This document shows, in pieces, positions 47,165-56,811 of a DNA stretch of 64,000 bases (the stretch's first letter is position 1; each line of letters starts with the position of its first letter). The DNA is taken from the NCBI RefSeq assembly GCF_001690685.1, contig NZ_LZGL01000017.1, positions 124,001 to 188,000 of the forward strand. Direction: 5' to 3'. Source of the DNA: Gilliamella sp. wkB112. Lineage in GTDB: Bacteria > Pseudomonadota > Gammaproteobacteria > Enterobacterales > Orbaceae. The notes below the pieces were generated by a model. The model was given only the letters and a program-made list of their open reading frames with translations, ran no database searches and was not told the DNA's origin. The position numbers and the translations under genes were made by a program.

Positions 47165-47309
47165 AACAGACTAACAATCCGAATAACCATGATTGTACAA
47201 AAAAATTAATACAAAAAATAACTAAAAGCTATCTAACTTTCTGGTACAATAACGCCAATTATAAGAAAGTGAGTAATGTCGTAACACTATAAAATACAAG
47301 GTTTTTTTA

Positions 47310-50300
47310 ATGATCATATCAGATGCTAATAGTGCGGTCTCATCCGTTGCTTATCGTGCAAACGAAGTCATTGCTATATATCCAATTACCCCTAGCTCCC
47401 CCATGGCCGAGCAGGCTAGCACATGGGCTGAATTTAACAAACCTAATGTATTTGGTGACATACCAAAAGTTGTTGAAATGCAATCGGAAGCTGGCGCTAT
47501 TGCAACTGTTCATGGTTCATTAATGACGGGGGCAATGGCCACCTCCTTTACTTCATCACAAGGCTTATTGTTGATGATCCCTTCACTGTATAAAATAGCT
47601 GGAGAATTAACGCCTTTTGTATTACATGTAGCAGCACGAACAGTTGCTACACACGCATTATCTATTTTTGGTGATCACTCGGATGTAATGGCGGTTAGAC
47701 AAACAGGATTTGCCATGCTTTGCTCTAGCTCAGTTCAAGAAGCACAAGATTTAGCTTTAATCTCACAAATCGCTACTTTGAATAGCCGTATACCATTTAT
47801 TCATTTTTTTGATGGTTTCAGAACCTCACATGAGGTTAATAAAATCTATCCAATTAGTGATGATGAGATCCACAATCTGTTACCTCATGATGCTATTACC
47901 GCATTACGAGCCCGAGCATTAACACCTGACAAACCTGTTATTAGAGGTACCTCTGCCAATCCAGATACTTTTTTTCAATGTCGGGAAGCGATTAATCCCT
48001 ATTATAACAATGCTTACCAACATGTTGTTGATGCAATGGTTGCCTTTGAAAAAGAAACTGGTAGAAAATATCAACCATTTGAATTCCATGGTGCTATTGA
48101 TGCCGAACGTATTATTATCATTATGGGTTCTGGTGCCGGTACCACAAAAGAAGTAGTAGATATCCTATTACAACAAGACGAAAAAGTGGGTGTGGTAGTA
48201 GTTAGGTTATTTCGCCCTTTTTCTGCTAAGCATTTATTGACGGTTATTCCCCAAACCGTTAAAAAAATTGCGGTACTTGATCGAACTAAAGAGCCCGGAG
48301 CACAAGCAGAACCACTGTATTTAGATGTGATGACAGCGTTTGCTGAAAGTTTTTCACATGGTGAACGAGCTCATATGCCACTAATTATTGGTGGTCGTTA
48401 TGGCTTATCTTCTAAAGAGTTTGATCCTCGTTGCGTACTGGCTATTTTCACAGAATTAGCTTTACCTTCACCACGACCACGGTTTACGGTTGGTATTTAT
48501 GATGATATTACTGGCCTATCTTTACCATTACCGGAAAAATCTATTCCCCAAAAATCTGCACTTGAAGCGCTATTTTATGGATTGGGTAGTGATGGTACCG
48601 TTTCTGCAACTAAAAATAATATTAAGATTATTGGTGATGGTTCCCCTTTCTATGTGCAAGGATACTTTGTTTATGACTCCAAAAAAGCTGGAGGATTAAC
48701 CACTTCTCACCTTAGAGTAAGTTTAGATCCAATAGATTCCGCTTACTTAATTACCAGCGCTCATTTTATCGGTTGTCATCAAGATCAGTTTATTGATAAA
48801 TACCAAATGGTTGAAAAACTTAAAGACGATGGTATTTTCTTACTCAATACGCCTTATAGTAAGGATGAAATTTGGCACCGATTACCAAAAGAAGTTCAAG
48901 TACAACTAATTAAGAAACGTGCTCATTTTTACATAATCAATGCAGCTAAAATCGCTCGCGAATGTAATCTAGGTGCTAGAATCAATACCGTCATGCAAGC
49001 TGCATTTTTCCATCTTTCTGAAATATTCAAAAATGATTTTAGTATTGGTCAATTAAAAGAAGTCATCGCTAAAAGTTACAGCAGTAAAGGGCAAGACATA
49101 GTCGAAAATAACTGGAAAGCACTAGATTTAGCCGTTACGTCGCTTGAGCAAATTCCACTCAGTTGTGTTGATCAAAGTAGTCCATCCAGACCTCCTATAG
49201 TACCTTATAATGCGCCAGATTTTGTTAAAATGGTTACTGGGGCTATGTTGGCTGGTTTAGGTGATAGTCTGCCAGTATCGGCGTTTCCGCCTGATGGTAC
49301 TTGGCCTACAGGTACAACAAAATGGGAAAAACGCAATATTGCCGAGGAAATTCCAATTTGGAAGCCAGAACTTTGTACGCAATGTAATCACTGTGTGGTT
49401 GCCTGCCCACATGCAGCTATTCGTGCTAAAGTAGTTACTCCTGAGGATATGGTCAATGCGCCTGAATCATTGAGTTCGTTAGAAGTAAAAGCTCGAGATA
49501 TGAAAGGCCAACGTTATGTACTTCAAGTTGTCCCTGAAGATTGTACTGGTTGTAATTTATGTGTTGAAGTTTGTCCATCACGCGATCGTAATAACTTCGA
49601 TATCAAAGCAATTAACATGCAATCGCGTCTCAACAATCTTGATACTCAGCGAAACAACTTTGATTACTTTATGCAGTTACCTGATCGTGATATCAAAACA
49701 ATTGAACGTATTGATATCCGAACATCACAACTGTTAACACCTTTATTTGAATTTTCTGGTGCTTGTGCTGGTTGTGGTGAAACTCCATATATCAAACTAT
49801 TAACCCAACTTTATGGTGACCATTTAGCGATTGCTAATGCAACAGGTTGTTCATCAATTTATGGAGGTAATCTACCTTCAACACCTTATACCACAGATCG
49901 TAATGGTCGTGGTCCTGCTTGGGCTAACTCATTATTTGAAGATAATGCTGAATTTGCATTAGGTTATCGCATTACCTACAATCAACATAAACAACGTGTT
50001 CTACGATTACTGGAACTTGTAGCAGCAGAAATTTCTCCGGAAATCGTTATTGCTTTACAATCACCTGAAGTAACAATTGAAGAAAAACGTAGCCAATTAG
50101 TATCATTACGTCAGCAATTAGAACACTTAAGTTCACCGGAAGCTAAAGAACTAATGCTTGATGCAGATTATCTTATTGATAAATCTGTTTGGGCCATTGG
50201 TGGAGATGGTTGGGCCTACGATATTGGCTTTGGTGGTTTAGATCATGTCTTGAGTTTAACCCATAATGTGAATATTTTAGTTTTAGATACCCAATGTTAT

Positions 50301-50852
50301 TCCAATACTGGTGGGCAACAATCTAAAGCAACTCCAATGGGTGCGGTTACTAAATTTGCAGATTTAGGTAAGCATAAAGCCCGTAAAGATTTAGGTGTCA
50401 GCATGATGATGTATGGTCATGTTTATGTAGCTCAAGTGGCTCTTGGTTCACAACTTAATCAAACCCTAAAAGCACTACAAGAAGCCGAAGCCTATGATGG
50501 ACCTTCCTTAGTTATCGCTTATAGTCCTTGTGAAGAACATGGGTATGACCTATCTAAATCACATGAACAAATGAAAGATTTAGTTAAATCAGGATTCTGG
50601 CCTATTTATCGTTATGATCCAAGGAGGATGCTAGAAGGAAAACCTGGTTTAGTGCTAGATTCTAAATCACCTAATAGTGAAGCGCTATCTAGCATATTAC
50701 TTAAAGAACAACGATTCCGTCGTTTAGAAACTCTTGAGCCGACCATCGCCAATACTTTACATGAACGTTCAACTAAGATGGTCAATTCAAAATACAAGTT
50801 GTTACAGCTATTAGCCACCTTCGCTGATATTGAAACACCAGCGGATAGTTAA
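47310..50852 (+). CDS. nifJ: Pyruvate:ferredoxin/flavodoxin oxidoreductase (YdbK type)
   Basis: Oxidatively decarboxylates pyruvate to acetyl-CoA and reduces ferredoxin or flavodoxin under low oxygen. Single-chain enzyme of 1180 residues. Domain I includes EVIAIYPITPSSPMAEQA; domain III has GLGSDGTVSATKNNIKIIG. The ferredoxin domain has two 4Fe-4S motifs (CTQCNHCVVACPH about 689, CTGCNLCVEVCPS about 745). The TPP domain has GACAGCGETPYIK, NATGCSSIYGGNLPSTPY and GGDGWAYDIGFGGLDHVLS. Very close to E. coli YdbK throughout. Monocistronic with a strong terminator. Confidence 0.97.
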   Translation: MIISDANSAVSSVAYRANEVIAIYPITPSSPMAEQASTWAEFNKPNVFGDIPKVVEMQSEAGAIATVHGSLMTGAMATSFTSSQGLLLMIPSLYKIAGELTPFVLHVAARTVATHALSIFGDHSDVMAVRQTGFAMLCSSSVQEAQDLALISQIATLNSRIPFIHFFDGFRTSHEVNKIYPISDDEIHNLLPHDAITALRARALTPDKPVIRGTSANPDTFFQCREAINPYYNNAYQHVVDAMVAFEKETGRKYQPFEFHGAIDAERIIIIMGSGAGTTKEVVDILLQQDEKVGVVVVRLFRPFSAKHLLTVIPQTVKKIAVLDRTKEPGAQAEPLYLDVMTAFAESFSHGERAHMPLIIGGRYGLSSKEFDPRCVLAIFTELALPSPRPRFTVGIYDDITGLSLPLPEKSIPQKSALEALFYGLGSDGTVSATKNNIKIIGDGSPFYVQGYFVYDSKKAGGLTTSHLRVSLDPIDSAYLITSAHFIGCHQDQFIDKYQMVEKLKDDGIFLLNTPYSKDEIWHRLPKEVQVQLIKKRAHFYIINAAKIARECNLGARINTVMQAAFFHLSEIFKNDFSIGQLKEVIAKSYSSKGQDIVENNWKALDLAVTSLEQIPLSCVDQSSPSRPPIVPYNAPDFVKMVTGAMLAGLGDSLPVSAFPPDGTWPTGTTKWEKRNIAEEIPIWKPELCTQCNHCVVACPHAAIRAKVVTPEDMVNAPESLSSLEVKARDMKGQRYVLQVVPEDCTGCNLCVEVCPSRDRNNFDIKAINMQSRLNNLDTQRNNFDYFMQLPDRDIKTIERIDIRTSQLLTPLFEFSGACAGCGETPYIKLLTQLYGDHLAIANATGCSSIYGGNLPSTPYTTDRNGRGPAWANSLFEDNAEFALGYRITYNQHKQRVLRLLELVAAEISPEIVIALQSPEVTIEEKRSQLVSLRQQLEHLSSPEAKELMLDADYLIDKSVWAIGGDGWAYDIGFGGLDHVLSLTHNVNILVLDTQCYSNTGGQQSKATPMGAVTKFADLGKHKARKDLGVSMMMYGHVYVAQVALGSQLNQTLKALQEAEAYDGPSLVIAYSPCEEHGYDLSKSHEQMKDLVKSGFWPIYRYDPRRMLEGKPGLVLDSKSPNSEALSSILLKEQRFRRLETLEPTIANTLHERSTKMVNSKYKLLQLLATFADIETPADS

Positions 50853-50888
50853 TAATATAACTATACGTATTAATTATAAAACGCTAAC

Positions 50889-50930
50889 AACCAGTTTTTA
50901 TTCACTTATCAAATAAAAACTGGTTTTTTA
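50889..50930 (+). terminator. Rho-independent terminator after nifJ
   Basis: A stem of about 14 bp (aaccagtttttatt with aataaaaactggtt) followed by TTTTTAT. Confidence 0.85.
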
Positions 50931-50994
50931 TCGCCCTTAAAACGATCAAAATTTTTACTTATTCTAAAAAACTATTAAGGTTTCTCACATTATA

Positions 50995-51264
50995 ATGGAA
51001 CAAGTATTATCAGAATTAGGATTACAATATTTAAAATCAGAAACTAACTTTATATTCCATAAAACGCCTGTAACGTTGAAAAAATATCGAGAATTGATGC
51101 AACAAAATTATGTGTTAATTGGTAAGGATTTTGCCCTGAAAACTAGTTGATGCCGAATTTCACTAGGTACACATAGCAAAATGCTTTATGTTGCTAATTT
51201 AATGCAAAGATTAAGAGAAAACAAAGCTATACAGAAAGATAATTATATAAAGGTAGGAATATGA
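50995..51264 (+). pseudogene. Remnant of a HisC-like aminotransferase (C-terminal fragment with in-frame stop)
   Basis: The frame reads MEQVLSELGLQYLKSETNFI, then LKKYRELMQQNYVLIGKDF, then TGA (51148-51150), then CRISLGTHSKMLYVANLMQR to a stop at 51262-51264. The S-x-T-NF-I segment, the start-small-domain pattern and RISLGT match the C-terminal end of histidinol-phosphate-type aminotransferases. There Trp normally precedes the Arg-Ile-Ser/Thr motif, so a single TGG-to-TGA change may explain the stop. Only about 90 of roughly 350 residues remain and no N-terminal part lies upstream. Confidence 0.65.
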
Positions 51265-51320
51265 AAAACTCTCTAAATTATGTAAATCTAGAGAGTAATA
51301 TTTGTTAAATTTGTAAGCTA

Positions 51321-51800
51321 CTAGCTATCCGTCAGACGTCGCGTCATCCAATAATGCTTCTTCCAATAATCTTCATTTAAATTAGAATACATCACACCTT
51401 TAGAGGTTGAAGCATGTAAGAATTTACCATCAGCATAATAAATACCAACATGTAAACCATTACCACCACGCCCCGTCTTGAAAAAGACTAAATCACCTGC
51501 TTTTGGTTGACTAACTTTATAACCTAACTGTGCTTGTGCAGCAGTACTTCTTGGTAATGTTTTAGCTAATTTACTACGGAAAAAATTCATTACTAACCCT
51601 GAACAATCACTACCTGCTAAAGTTGAACCACCATAACGATAAGGTGTTTTCTGCCATTTTTTGTAATGGGAATCAATTTTAGCCAACATGAATGGATCTG
51701 GTTTAGAATTTTTAGTAGATAATTGCCCTTCGCTACTACTACAACCAAATAACATAAAGAGGGAAAAGATCAATGTGGTTATTAAAAAACGCTTTTTCAC
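51321..51800 (-). CDS. NlpC/P60 family lipoprotein (putative peptidoglycan endopeptidase)
   Basis: Cell-wall hydrolase of the MepS/Spr-NlpC type. Lipoprotein signal KKRFLITTLIFSLFMLFGC. The NlpC/P60 domain has catalytic Cys in GSDCSGLVMNFF, His in NGLHVGIYY and a third polar residue in FLHASTSKG. Two starts are possible. A GTG at 51800, one base after the stop of the DUF3482 gene, gives a clean signal peptide and is preferred. An ATG at 51854 would overlap that gene and add 18 hydrophilic residues. Linked with the DUF3482-DUF2868 pair. Confidence 0.88.
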   Translation of the reverse strand: MKKRFLITTLIFSLFMLFGCSSSEGQLSTKNSKPDPFMLAKIDSHYKKWQKTPYRYGGSTLAGSDCSGLVMNFFRSKLAKTLPRSTAAQAQLGYKVSQPKAGDLVFFKTGRGGNGLHVGIYYADGKFLHASTSKGVMYSNLNEDYWKKHYWMTRRLTDS

Positions 51801-51801
51801 A

Positions 51802-53160
51802 CTAATAAAGTTGCTCAGAAAGCTTCCTAATAGTCGATTGTCTTCTTTTGTCATGCCTTTTTGTTCCTTTATTTAAAGTCGACCAATGCGAATGACCTCT
51901 TGCTACCTTTAGACTTGTAGGTAACTTACCCTTTTCCCATTCACTTTTATCAAGTTTGGATAACTTAATGGGGCCAGAGTTCGCATGGCTGCGATGATTT
52001 AAACTTTCTTTGAGATATATTAATCGTAAAGAAAGAAAACAAATAATAACATCATCAACGCTTAATTTACTATATCCAGAAAGCTTATACCGCATTCTAG
52101 AACCATAATGTTTCGCTGTTTGCATTAAACTACCCACAGCTGCACCAATTAATGCAGCCGAGCCCAGCGTGGTACCACCAACAGCTAAATCAATACTTGC
52201 TCCAATAGTTGCACCCGATACAAAACCTTTAGTTAAATGCATTCCCATCGTTTTTAATGATTCTACATTAAACAGGTCAGCTTTATAACGCCCTTTAATT
52301 AAAGGTAAATTTTCTTCGTTTTCGTGTGCTGAGTCAAATTGATAAAGCCGTAATAATTCATTTATTGCTTTTTGCTCCCGCTCTCTAACTTTATTTTGCA
52401 TATTGATGATAACTTGTTTATCATCAAGTTTTGCCATTTGGTAATAAGCGGCTACATCAACTAAGGTTTCGGCAATAATCCGATTAGCGGTTTGATTACG
52501 TGAATTTCGTAATTCTGATATTTTAGTCAACCAATCATCAAGTATTGCTTTTGCCGGTTCAACCAATAAAGCTAGAGTTTGATACAACCTTTCTTCACCA
52601 TCTAGTGGAGGGAAGATAGCATCAAAACGTATGATAGCATGTATTCCCACACGTGAAAGCAATCTTTTCCATTCCTTTTCATTTTGTTCTTCGTTGACAG
52701 TAAAATTCAATACCGCAACTATGGGTTTATCACTATAGGCTAAAATAGCTAACTCGTCATGATACTTAGCCAGAATTGGCTCCCTGACGTCAATCACATA
52801 GATTGCAGCATCACTATTAATCAATTGCCTAATAACTTTGGCTTCCTGATCAAACAAATTCTGTGCTTCTGGACTTTGTAAAAAAATCGTTAATTTATCA
52901 ATACCATCAAGTTTATTGTTCGTTGAAACCAATTGATTAATATAATCATATAGAGATAAACTATCTTCCAACCCTGGGGTATCATAAAAAATTATGTTTT
53001 TATTATGCTCTAAAGGAAAAGTAATTGATTCTACTTGTCTAGTAGTACCAGGTTTATCGGAAACAGAACCAAAATGACTATTACGAATTAATGCACGCAA
53101 TAATGACGTTTTACCTACGTTTGCATGACCAATCACTGCTAATTTTAATGTTGTTAACAT
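51802..53160 (-). CDS. DUF3482-type GTPase
   Basis: A TRAFAC-class GTPase of 452 residues. G1 GHANVGKTSLLRALI, G2 region SDKPGTTRQVESITF, G3 FYDTPGLED, and a non-canonical G4 around VAVLNFTVNEE. A helical C-terminal half (about 210-300) leads to a Gly/Ala-rich hydrophobic segment (GFVSGATIGASIDLAVGGTTLGSAALIGAAVGS) that may insert in or press against the membrane, as in DUF3482 proteins. The tail is basic. It is encoded one base after the DUF2868 membrane protein, its usual partner. The function of the pair is unknown. Confidence 0.85.
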   Translation of the reverse strand: MLTTLKLAVIGHANVGKTSLLRALIRNSHFGSVSDKPGTTRQVESITFPLEHNKNIIFYDTPGLEDSLSLYDYINQLVSTNNKLDGIDKLTIFLQSPEAQNLFDQEAKVIRQLINSDAAIYVIDVREPILAKYHDELAILAYSDKPIVAVLNFTVNEEQNEKEWKRLLSRVGIHAIIRFDAIFPPLDGEERLYQTLALLVEPAKAILDDWLTKISELRNSRNQTANRIIAETLVDVAAYYQMAKLDDKQVIINMQNKVREREQKAINELLRLYQFDSAHENEENLPLIKGRYKADLFNVESLKTMGMHLTKGFVSGATIGASIDLAVGGTTLGSAALIGAAVGSLMQTAKHYGSRMRYKLSGYSKLSVDDVIICFLSLRLIYLKESLNHRSHANSGPIKLSKLDKSEWEKGKLPTSLKVARGHSHWSTLNKGTKRHDKRRQSTIRKLSEQLY

Positions 53161-53161
53161 A

Positions 53162-54466
53162 TTACAGTTCCTCAGTTAACCATGCTGGAGTAGCCAATTG
53201 TAACGATAATTCTTGCCAGTTGTTAAATTGCTTTCCTTGGTTAATAAACCATACCCGATTTTGCTGTGATTTATTCATTAATTGATTTAAAAAATTAAGT
53301 ATACCTCGATCAGGAGATCGATCGGTATCAATCGCTATTAATAATTTTTTAGCTGGAGTTAATTGCAGCAAATCTAAAATTTTTTGCCGTTGCTCACGGC
53401 TATTTAAAAATCCTAAAAATGTGACAGCATCTGGTGGGCGCCAATTTTCTGGAATATCAACTGCAACCAAATATGCACCCTTGCCTTCTTCTATAAAAGA
53501 AATCTGTGAACGCCAGTGGTTGAACTTTTGGTGCTGATCGGCATCTTCAATATTCACTAATAACGGTTGTAAATGATTAGCTAACAGCTGATAATCCGCT
53601 TGATTAACATCTAATTTAATTCGTCGACAACTTAACCACCAATTAAATCCGCAGATGAGCATACAAATAAAACGAATACTCAAACCATAAACTACAAAAA
53701 CCCCTAATAACCAAACCGCCCAGGAAGATCGAATTTCACCCGAATTTAATGCCTGATCACTTAGCCGAATAACATCATCTTGAGGTATGGCAAAACCTAA
53801 TTTGGCTGGAATTAAACCTAAGTAATGGGTTAAATCAATAATTGCATCGGAACTTAATAAAGTAGTTTTCCATTCAAAACTATAATGCTGCGTGGAAAAT
53901 AGTGCTAACAATACCAATAATGCCGAACTTAATATCACCGTCCAGAATAAATTTAATACCAAACCAATGAGCCAACGAATATGGTTACCAAACAGTTCAT
54001 TAAATGCCGGAATAAGTTGATGCACTGTTTTTTTTTGCGAAAACTTTTTAGCTAACCAAAGCCAACAATACACCAAAATACTGCCACCAAGATTGGCAAA
54101 CATAAATAAAGATAGCAACCAAATTATTAAGGTAACAAGATGCACACCCAGCAAACTAAACAGTGCCCAGTATAAATTTACCGGATCTTGACTTAATGCA
54201 CCAACAGCTAAAGTTGCACCTAAAAAAACGGAGAGTAAAAGTAATAAGATAAAAGAGAGTTTGACTGCATTTAATAATATTTTTTGCGCTGATAACAAAC
54301 CAGTTTGTTTGGCTAATAACGTCGCCCGCATAACAATACGATTAGTCAAGGAAGTTTGCGTGGCTCTAACTTGGCGATTTATGTCTTGATCAGCAAAACG
54401 CCCCGACTCTTTTTCAATCAAGTGGATAGTTTCAGTGAGCCATAATGATTTTAACTCTTCACGCAT
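53162..54466 (-). CDS. DUF2868 membrane protein
   Basis: Partner of the DUF3482 GTPase. About five transmembrane helices: LLNAVKLSFILLLLLSVFLG, ALFSLLGVHLVTLIIWLLSLFMF, ILVYCWLWLAKKF region, LIGLVLNLFWTVILSSALLVLLALF and WLLGVFVVYGLSIRFICMLI. A soluble C-terminal domain (about 310-434, SFIEEGKGAYLVAVDIPENW, LLIAIDTDRSPDRGILNFL) lies on one side. The N-terminal ADQDINRQVRA block is family-typical. ATG at 54466 is preferred to a TTG five codons earlier. No mechanism is established. Confidence 0.82.
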   Translation of the reverse strand: MREELKSLWLTETIHLIEKESGRFADQDINRQVRATQTSLTNRIVMRATLLAKQTGLLSAQKILLNAVKLSFILLLLLSVFLGATLAVGALSQDPVNLYWALFSLLGVHLVTLIIWLLSLFMFANLGGSILVYCWLWLAKKFSQKKTVHQLIPAFNELFGNHIRWLIGLVLNLFWTVILSSALLVLLALFSTQHYSFEWKTTLLSSDAIIDLTHYLGLIPAKLGFAIPQDDVIRLSDQALNSGEIRSSWAVWLLGVFVVYGLSIRFICMLICGFNWWLSCRRIKLDVNQADYQLLANHLQPLLVNIEDADQHQKFNHWRSQISFIEEGKGAYLVAVDIPENWRPPDAVTFLGFLNSREQRQKILDLLQLTPAKKLLIAIDTDRSPDRGILNFLNQLMNKSQQNRVWFINQGKQFNNWQELSLQLATPAWLTEEL

Positions 54467-54505
54467 AAGACTAATCTTCAATTGCTATTGATAAAATACA
54501 AAATA

Positions 54506-54525
54506 AACGCGACCTAAGCCGCGTT
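54506..54525 (-). terminator. Terminator after zapB
   Basis: A GC-rich stem, aacgcg/cgcgtt, with an 8-nt loop. The minus-strand tail is TATTTTG. Confidence 0.65.
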
Positions 54526-54544
54526 AAAAATTAATTTAAATAGT

Positions 54545-54790
54545 TTATTGGGTAATTTCACCAATCTTACTTAATAAAGTTTGAATTCTTTGTTGCCATA
54601 CCTGTTGATCTTGTTTCAATTTTTCATTTTCATCACGTAGTGCTTTCATTTCATCAGAACTATCATTAATTAATTGTTCTAATTCTTGATTACCTTGTTT
54701 CAAAGTAGCAATTTCTTGCTGTAGTGTTTTAATGGTATTTACAGTATGTTGAATTCGATTTTCTAATTGATTCAAAATTTCTAAAGACAT
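54545..54790 (-). CDS. zapB: Cell division protein ZapB
   Basis: A short coiled-coil protein (81 residues) that connects ZapA and the FtsZ ring with MatP. Almost the entire chain is heptad-repeat coiled coil beginning MSLEILNQLENRIQHTVNTI, the typical ZapB N-terminus, and rich in Gln, Glu and Lys. Divergent from tpiA. Confidence 0.9.
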   Translation of the reverse strand: MSLEILNQLENRIQHTVNTIKTLQQEIATLKQGNQELEQLINDSSDEMKALRDENEKLKQDQQVWQQRIQTLLSKIGEITQ

Positions 54791-54889
54791 ATTTTCCTCT
54801 AGTTCAAATTATTTGGTATATAATGTTTACTATTATAACCAATTCATTCTAAAATCTATACCTATTTAAACCTTAAGTTGGAGAAAATT

Positions 54890-55657
54890 ATGCGTAAACC
54901 ACTCGTTATGGGTAACTGGAAACTCAATGGTAGTATCGATATGGCAAAAGACCTAGTTGCAGGGTTAAGAAATGCATTATCAACTGATGCTGGATGTGAT
55001 ATTGCAATTGCGCCACCAGTTGTCTATTTGGACTTTGTAAAACATCAATTAGGGGGTTCTAATATTTTCTTAGGTGCACAAGATGTTGATGTTAATCTTT
55101 CTGGTGCTTTCACTGGTGAAAACTCAGCTACAATGTTGAAAGAAGTTGGGGTTACTCACGTCATCATTGGTCACTCAGAACGTCGTACTTATCATAAAGA
55201 ATCAGATGAATTAATTGCTAAAAAATTCGCCGTATTAAAAGAAGCTGGTTTAATTCCGGTACTTTGTATTGGTGAATCAGAAGCTGAAAATGAAGCAGGT
55301 CAAACTCAAGCAGTATGTGCACGTCAGATCGATGCCGTAATTAATGCATTAGGCGTACAAGCATTCAATGGTGCGGTTATTGCTTATGAACCAATCTGGG
55401 CAATTGGAACCGGTAAATCTGCAACTCCAGCCCAAGCACAAGCGGTGCATAAATTCATTCGTGACCATATAGCTAAAAAAGATGCCAAAGTTGCTGAACA
55501 AGTTATTATTCAGTATGGTGGTTCAGTTAACGATAAAAATGCTGCTGAATTATTTACCCAGCCAGATATTGACGGAGCTTTAGTTGGCGGTGCCTCACTA
55601 AAAGCTGATGCCTTTGCCGTCATTGTTAAAGCTGCTGAAAAAGCCAAACATAAATAA
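54890..55657 (+). CDS. tpiA: Triosephosphate isomerase
   Basis: Glycolytic TIM-barrel enzyme. [15 protein letters not shown] holds the substrate Lys, [10 protein letters not shown] the electrophile His (about residue 95), and [21 protein letters not shown] the catalytic Glu and loop 6. [15 protein letters not shown] and [13 protein letters not shown] form the phosphate site. About 255 residues. The ATG at 54890 is preferred; a TTG at 54878 overlaps the ribosome site TTGGAG. Confidence 0.97.
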   Translation: MRKPLVMGNWKLNGSIDMAKDLVAGLRNALSTDAGCDIAIAPPVVYLDFVKHQLGGSNIFLGAQDVDVNLSGAFTGENSATMLKEVGVTHVIIGHSERRTYHKESDELIAKKFAVLKEAGLIPVLCIGESEAENEAGQTQAVCARQIDAVINALGVQAFNGAVIAYEPIWAIGTGKSATPAQAQAVHKFIRDHIAKKDAKVAEQVIIQYGGSVNDKNAAELFTQPDIDGALVGGASLKADAFAVIVKAAEKAKHK

Positions 55658-55662
55658 ACAGA

Positions 55663-55690
55663 AGACGCCAACTTGGGCGTCTTTATTTAT
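55663..55690 (+). terminator. Terminator after tpiA
   Basis: A 7-bp GC-rich stem, agacgcc/ggcgtct, followed by TTATTTAT. Confidence 0.75.
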
Positions 55691-55724
55691 CATATTGTTT
55701 TAGTTGATTTCATTTAAAACAATA

Positions 55725-55952
55725 CTACTTTTTATTCTTTTTAGCGTAACGAGTAGGCCAAATTTGCTCTACCGGAACTTGTAAATATTCGGAAATAATT
55801 CTTTCGTATTTTGGACAATGGCGGTAGAGTGCATTTCTTAAAGTATCAGCTTGTAATCCGCTTGAACGTGATAATGCTCGCAAATTTCCCCCTCTAATTT
55901 TAATTTCACCAACGACTCTTGATGGTGTCCAGTCTTGATCTTGTTCGCTCAT
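55725..55952 (-). CDS. Ner/Nlp-like helix-turn-helix DNA-binding protein
   Basis: 75 residues resembling phage Mu Ner and the bacterial Nlp/SfsB regulators. The start DWTPSRVVGEIKIRGGNLRALSRSSGLQADTLRNAL contains the HTH, and the end CPKYERIISEYLQVPVEQIWPTRYAKK matches the IWPSRY signature. Divergent from a CI-like S24 repressor gene across 150 bases, the arrangement of the Mu ner/c region. Its target is unknown and no phage structural genes are nearby. Confidence 0.87.
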   Translation of the reverse strand: MSEQDQDWTPSRVVGEIKIRGGNLRALSRSSGLQADTLRNALYRHCPKYERIISEYLQVPVEQIWPTRYAKKNKK

Positions 55953-56104
55953 TATGAGATCCTCTATAAGTTTATTCTTTTAATATTGAAAAGATTATCG
56001 GTCTTACAACACTAATATGGTATAAAAACACCCACAAAGAATAACACATAAAAACGCGAATTAAAACGAAAATAATAAAAATATAACTTGAAATGGAATT
56101 AAAA

Positions 56105-56794
56105 ATGAAGGAAAGCAAAGAAAAAACGCTCAGCGATCAAGAAAAAAAGAGTATTCTTGTTCATACTGGAGTAATTAACTTTAAAAGTAGATTAACGTTA
56201 GTCTTAGAAGGTTTATCAGGTAATGCTTTTGCTAAAAAGATAGGCATGTCTGAAGCAGTGATTCGTGACTATTTATCAGGGAAAACCTACCCTTCTTTAA
56301 ATCGATTAGCTATCATTGCTCAAAAATGTGATGTACCAGTAGAATGGTTAGCTACAGGTAAAGGTGAGTGTCGATTAATTCCGGAAACCGAAATTAGAGG
56401 TGCTATACACATCCCATTTCATCAATTAAATGCAACAGCTCAATCAGTTGCTACAATTGAATCAATCCCTTTTGATATTAGCCTCATCAAACACCATGGG
56501 TTTAATGCCGATGACTTAATTGCGATATGGGCTAAAGGGGATAGTATGGAATCAACCATATCGAATAATGACATTCTTATTATTAATAAAACACATTGCA
56601 AACCACTTGATGGTTATCTTTATGCAGTCCAATATGATGACCAAATCAGTGTTAAACGCATTCAAAATCAAGGTTGTAGCTTAGCATTACTTTGTGACAA
56701 TGCTAAATACCCAAGTATTATTGTGGATAAAAATGCACCACAAGACTTTGAAATTATTGGCCATGTCGTTTATGTACTAAAAAAACTTAATTAA
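56105..56794 (+). CDS. CI-like repressor with HTH and S24 (LexA-type) peptidase domain
   Basis: N-terminal HTH (about 20-80: SRLTLVLEGLSGNAFAKKIGMSEAVIRDYLSGKTYPSLNRL) and C-terminal S24 domain. The catalytic Ser is in IWAKGDSMESTI and the Lys in QISVKRIQNQG. I see no clear Ala-Gly self-cleavage site in the linker, so it may not be SOS-cleavable. The ATG at 56105 has GGA eight bases before; an ATG at 56093 adds four residues. Divergent from the Ner-like gene, suggesting mutual regulation. Confidence 0.87.
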   Translation: MKESKEKTLSDQEKKSILVHTGVINFKSRLTLVLEGLSGNAFAKKIGMSEAVIRDYLSGKTYPSLNRLAIIAQKCDVPVEWLATGKGECRLIPETEIRGAIHIPFHQLNATAQSVATIESIPFDISLIKHHGFNADDLIAIWAKGDSMESTISNNDILIINKTHCKPLDGYLYAVQYDDQISVKRIQNQGCSLALLCDNAKYPSIIVDKNAPQDFEIIGHVVYVLKKLN

Positions 56795-56811
56795 TAAATT
56801 TTGTTCACTTT

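Noticed and set aside
51148-51150. TGA followed by TGC as possible selenocysteine or recoded stop
   Set aside because: The fragment is severely truncated at its N-terminus, no SECIS-like hairpin is evident right after it, and homologues have Trp there, so gene decay is simpler.
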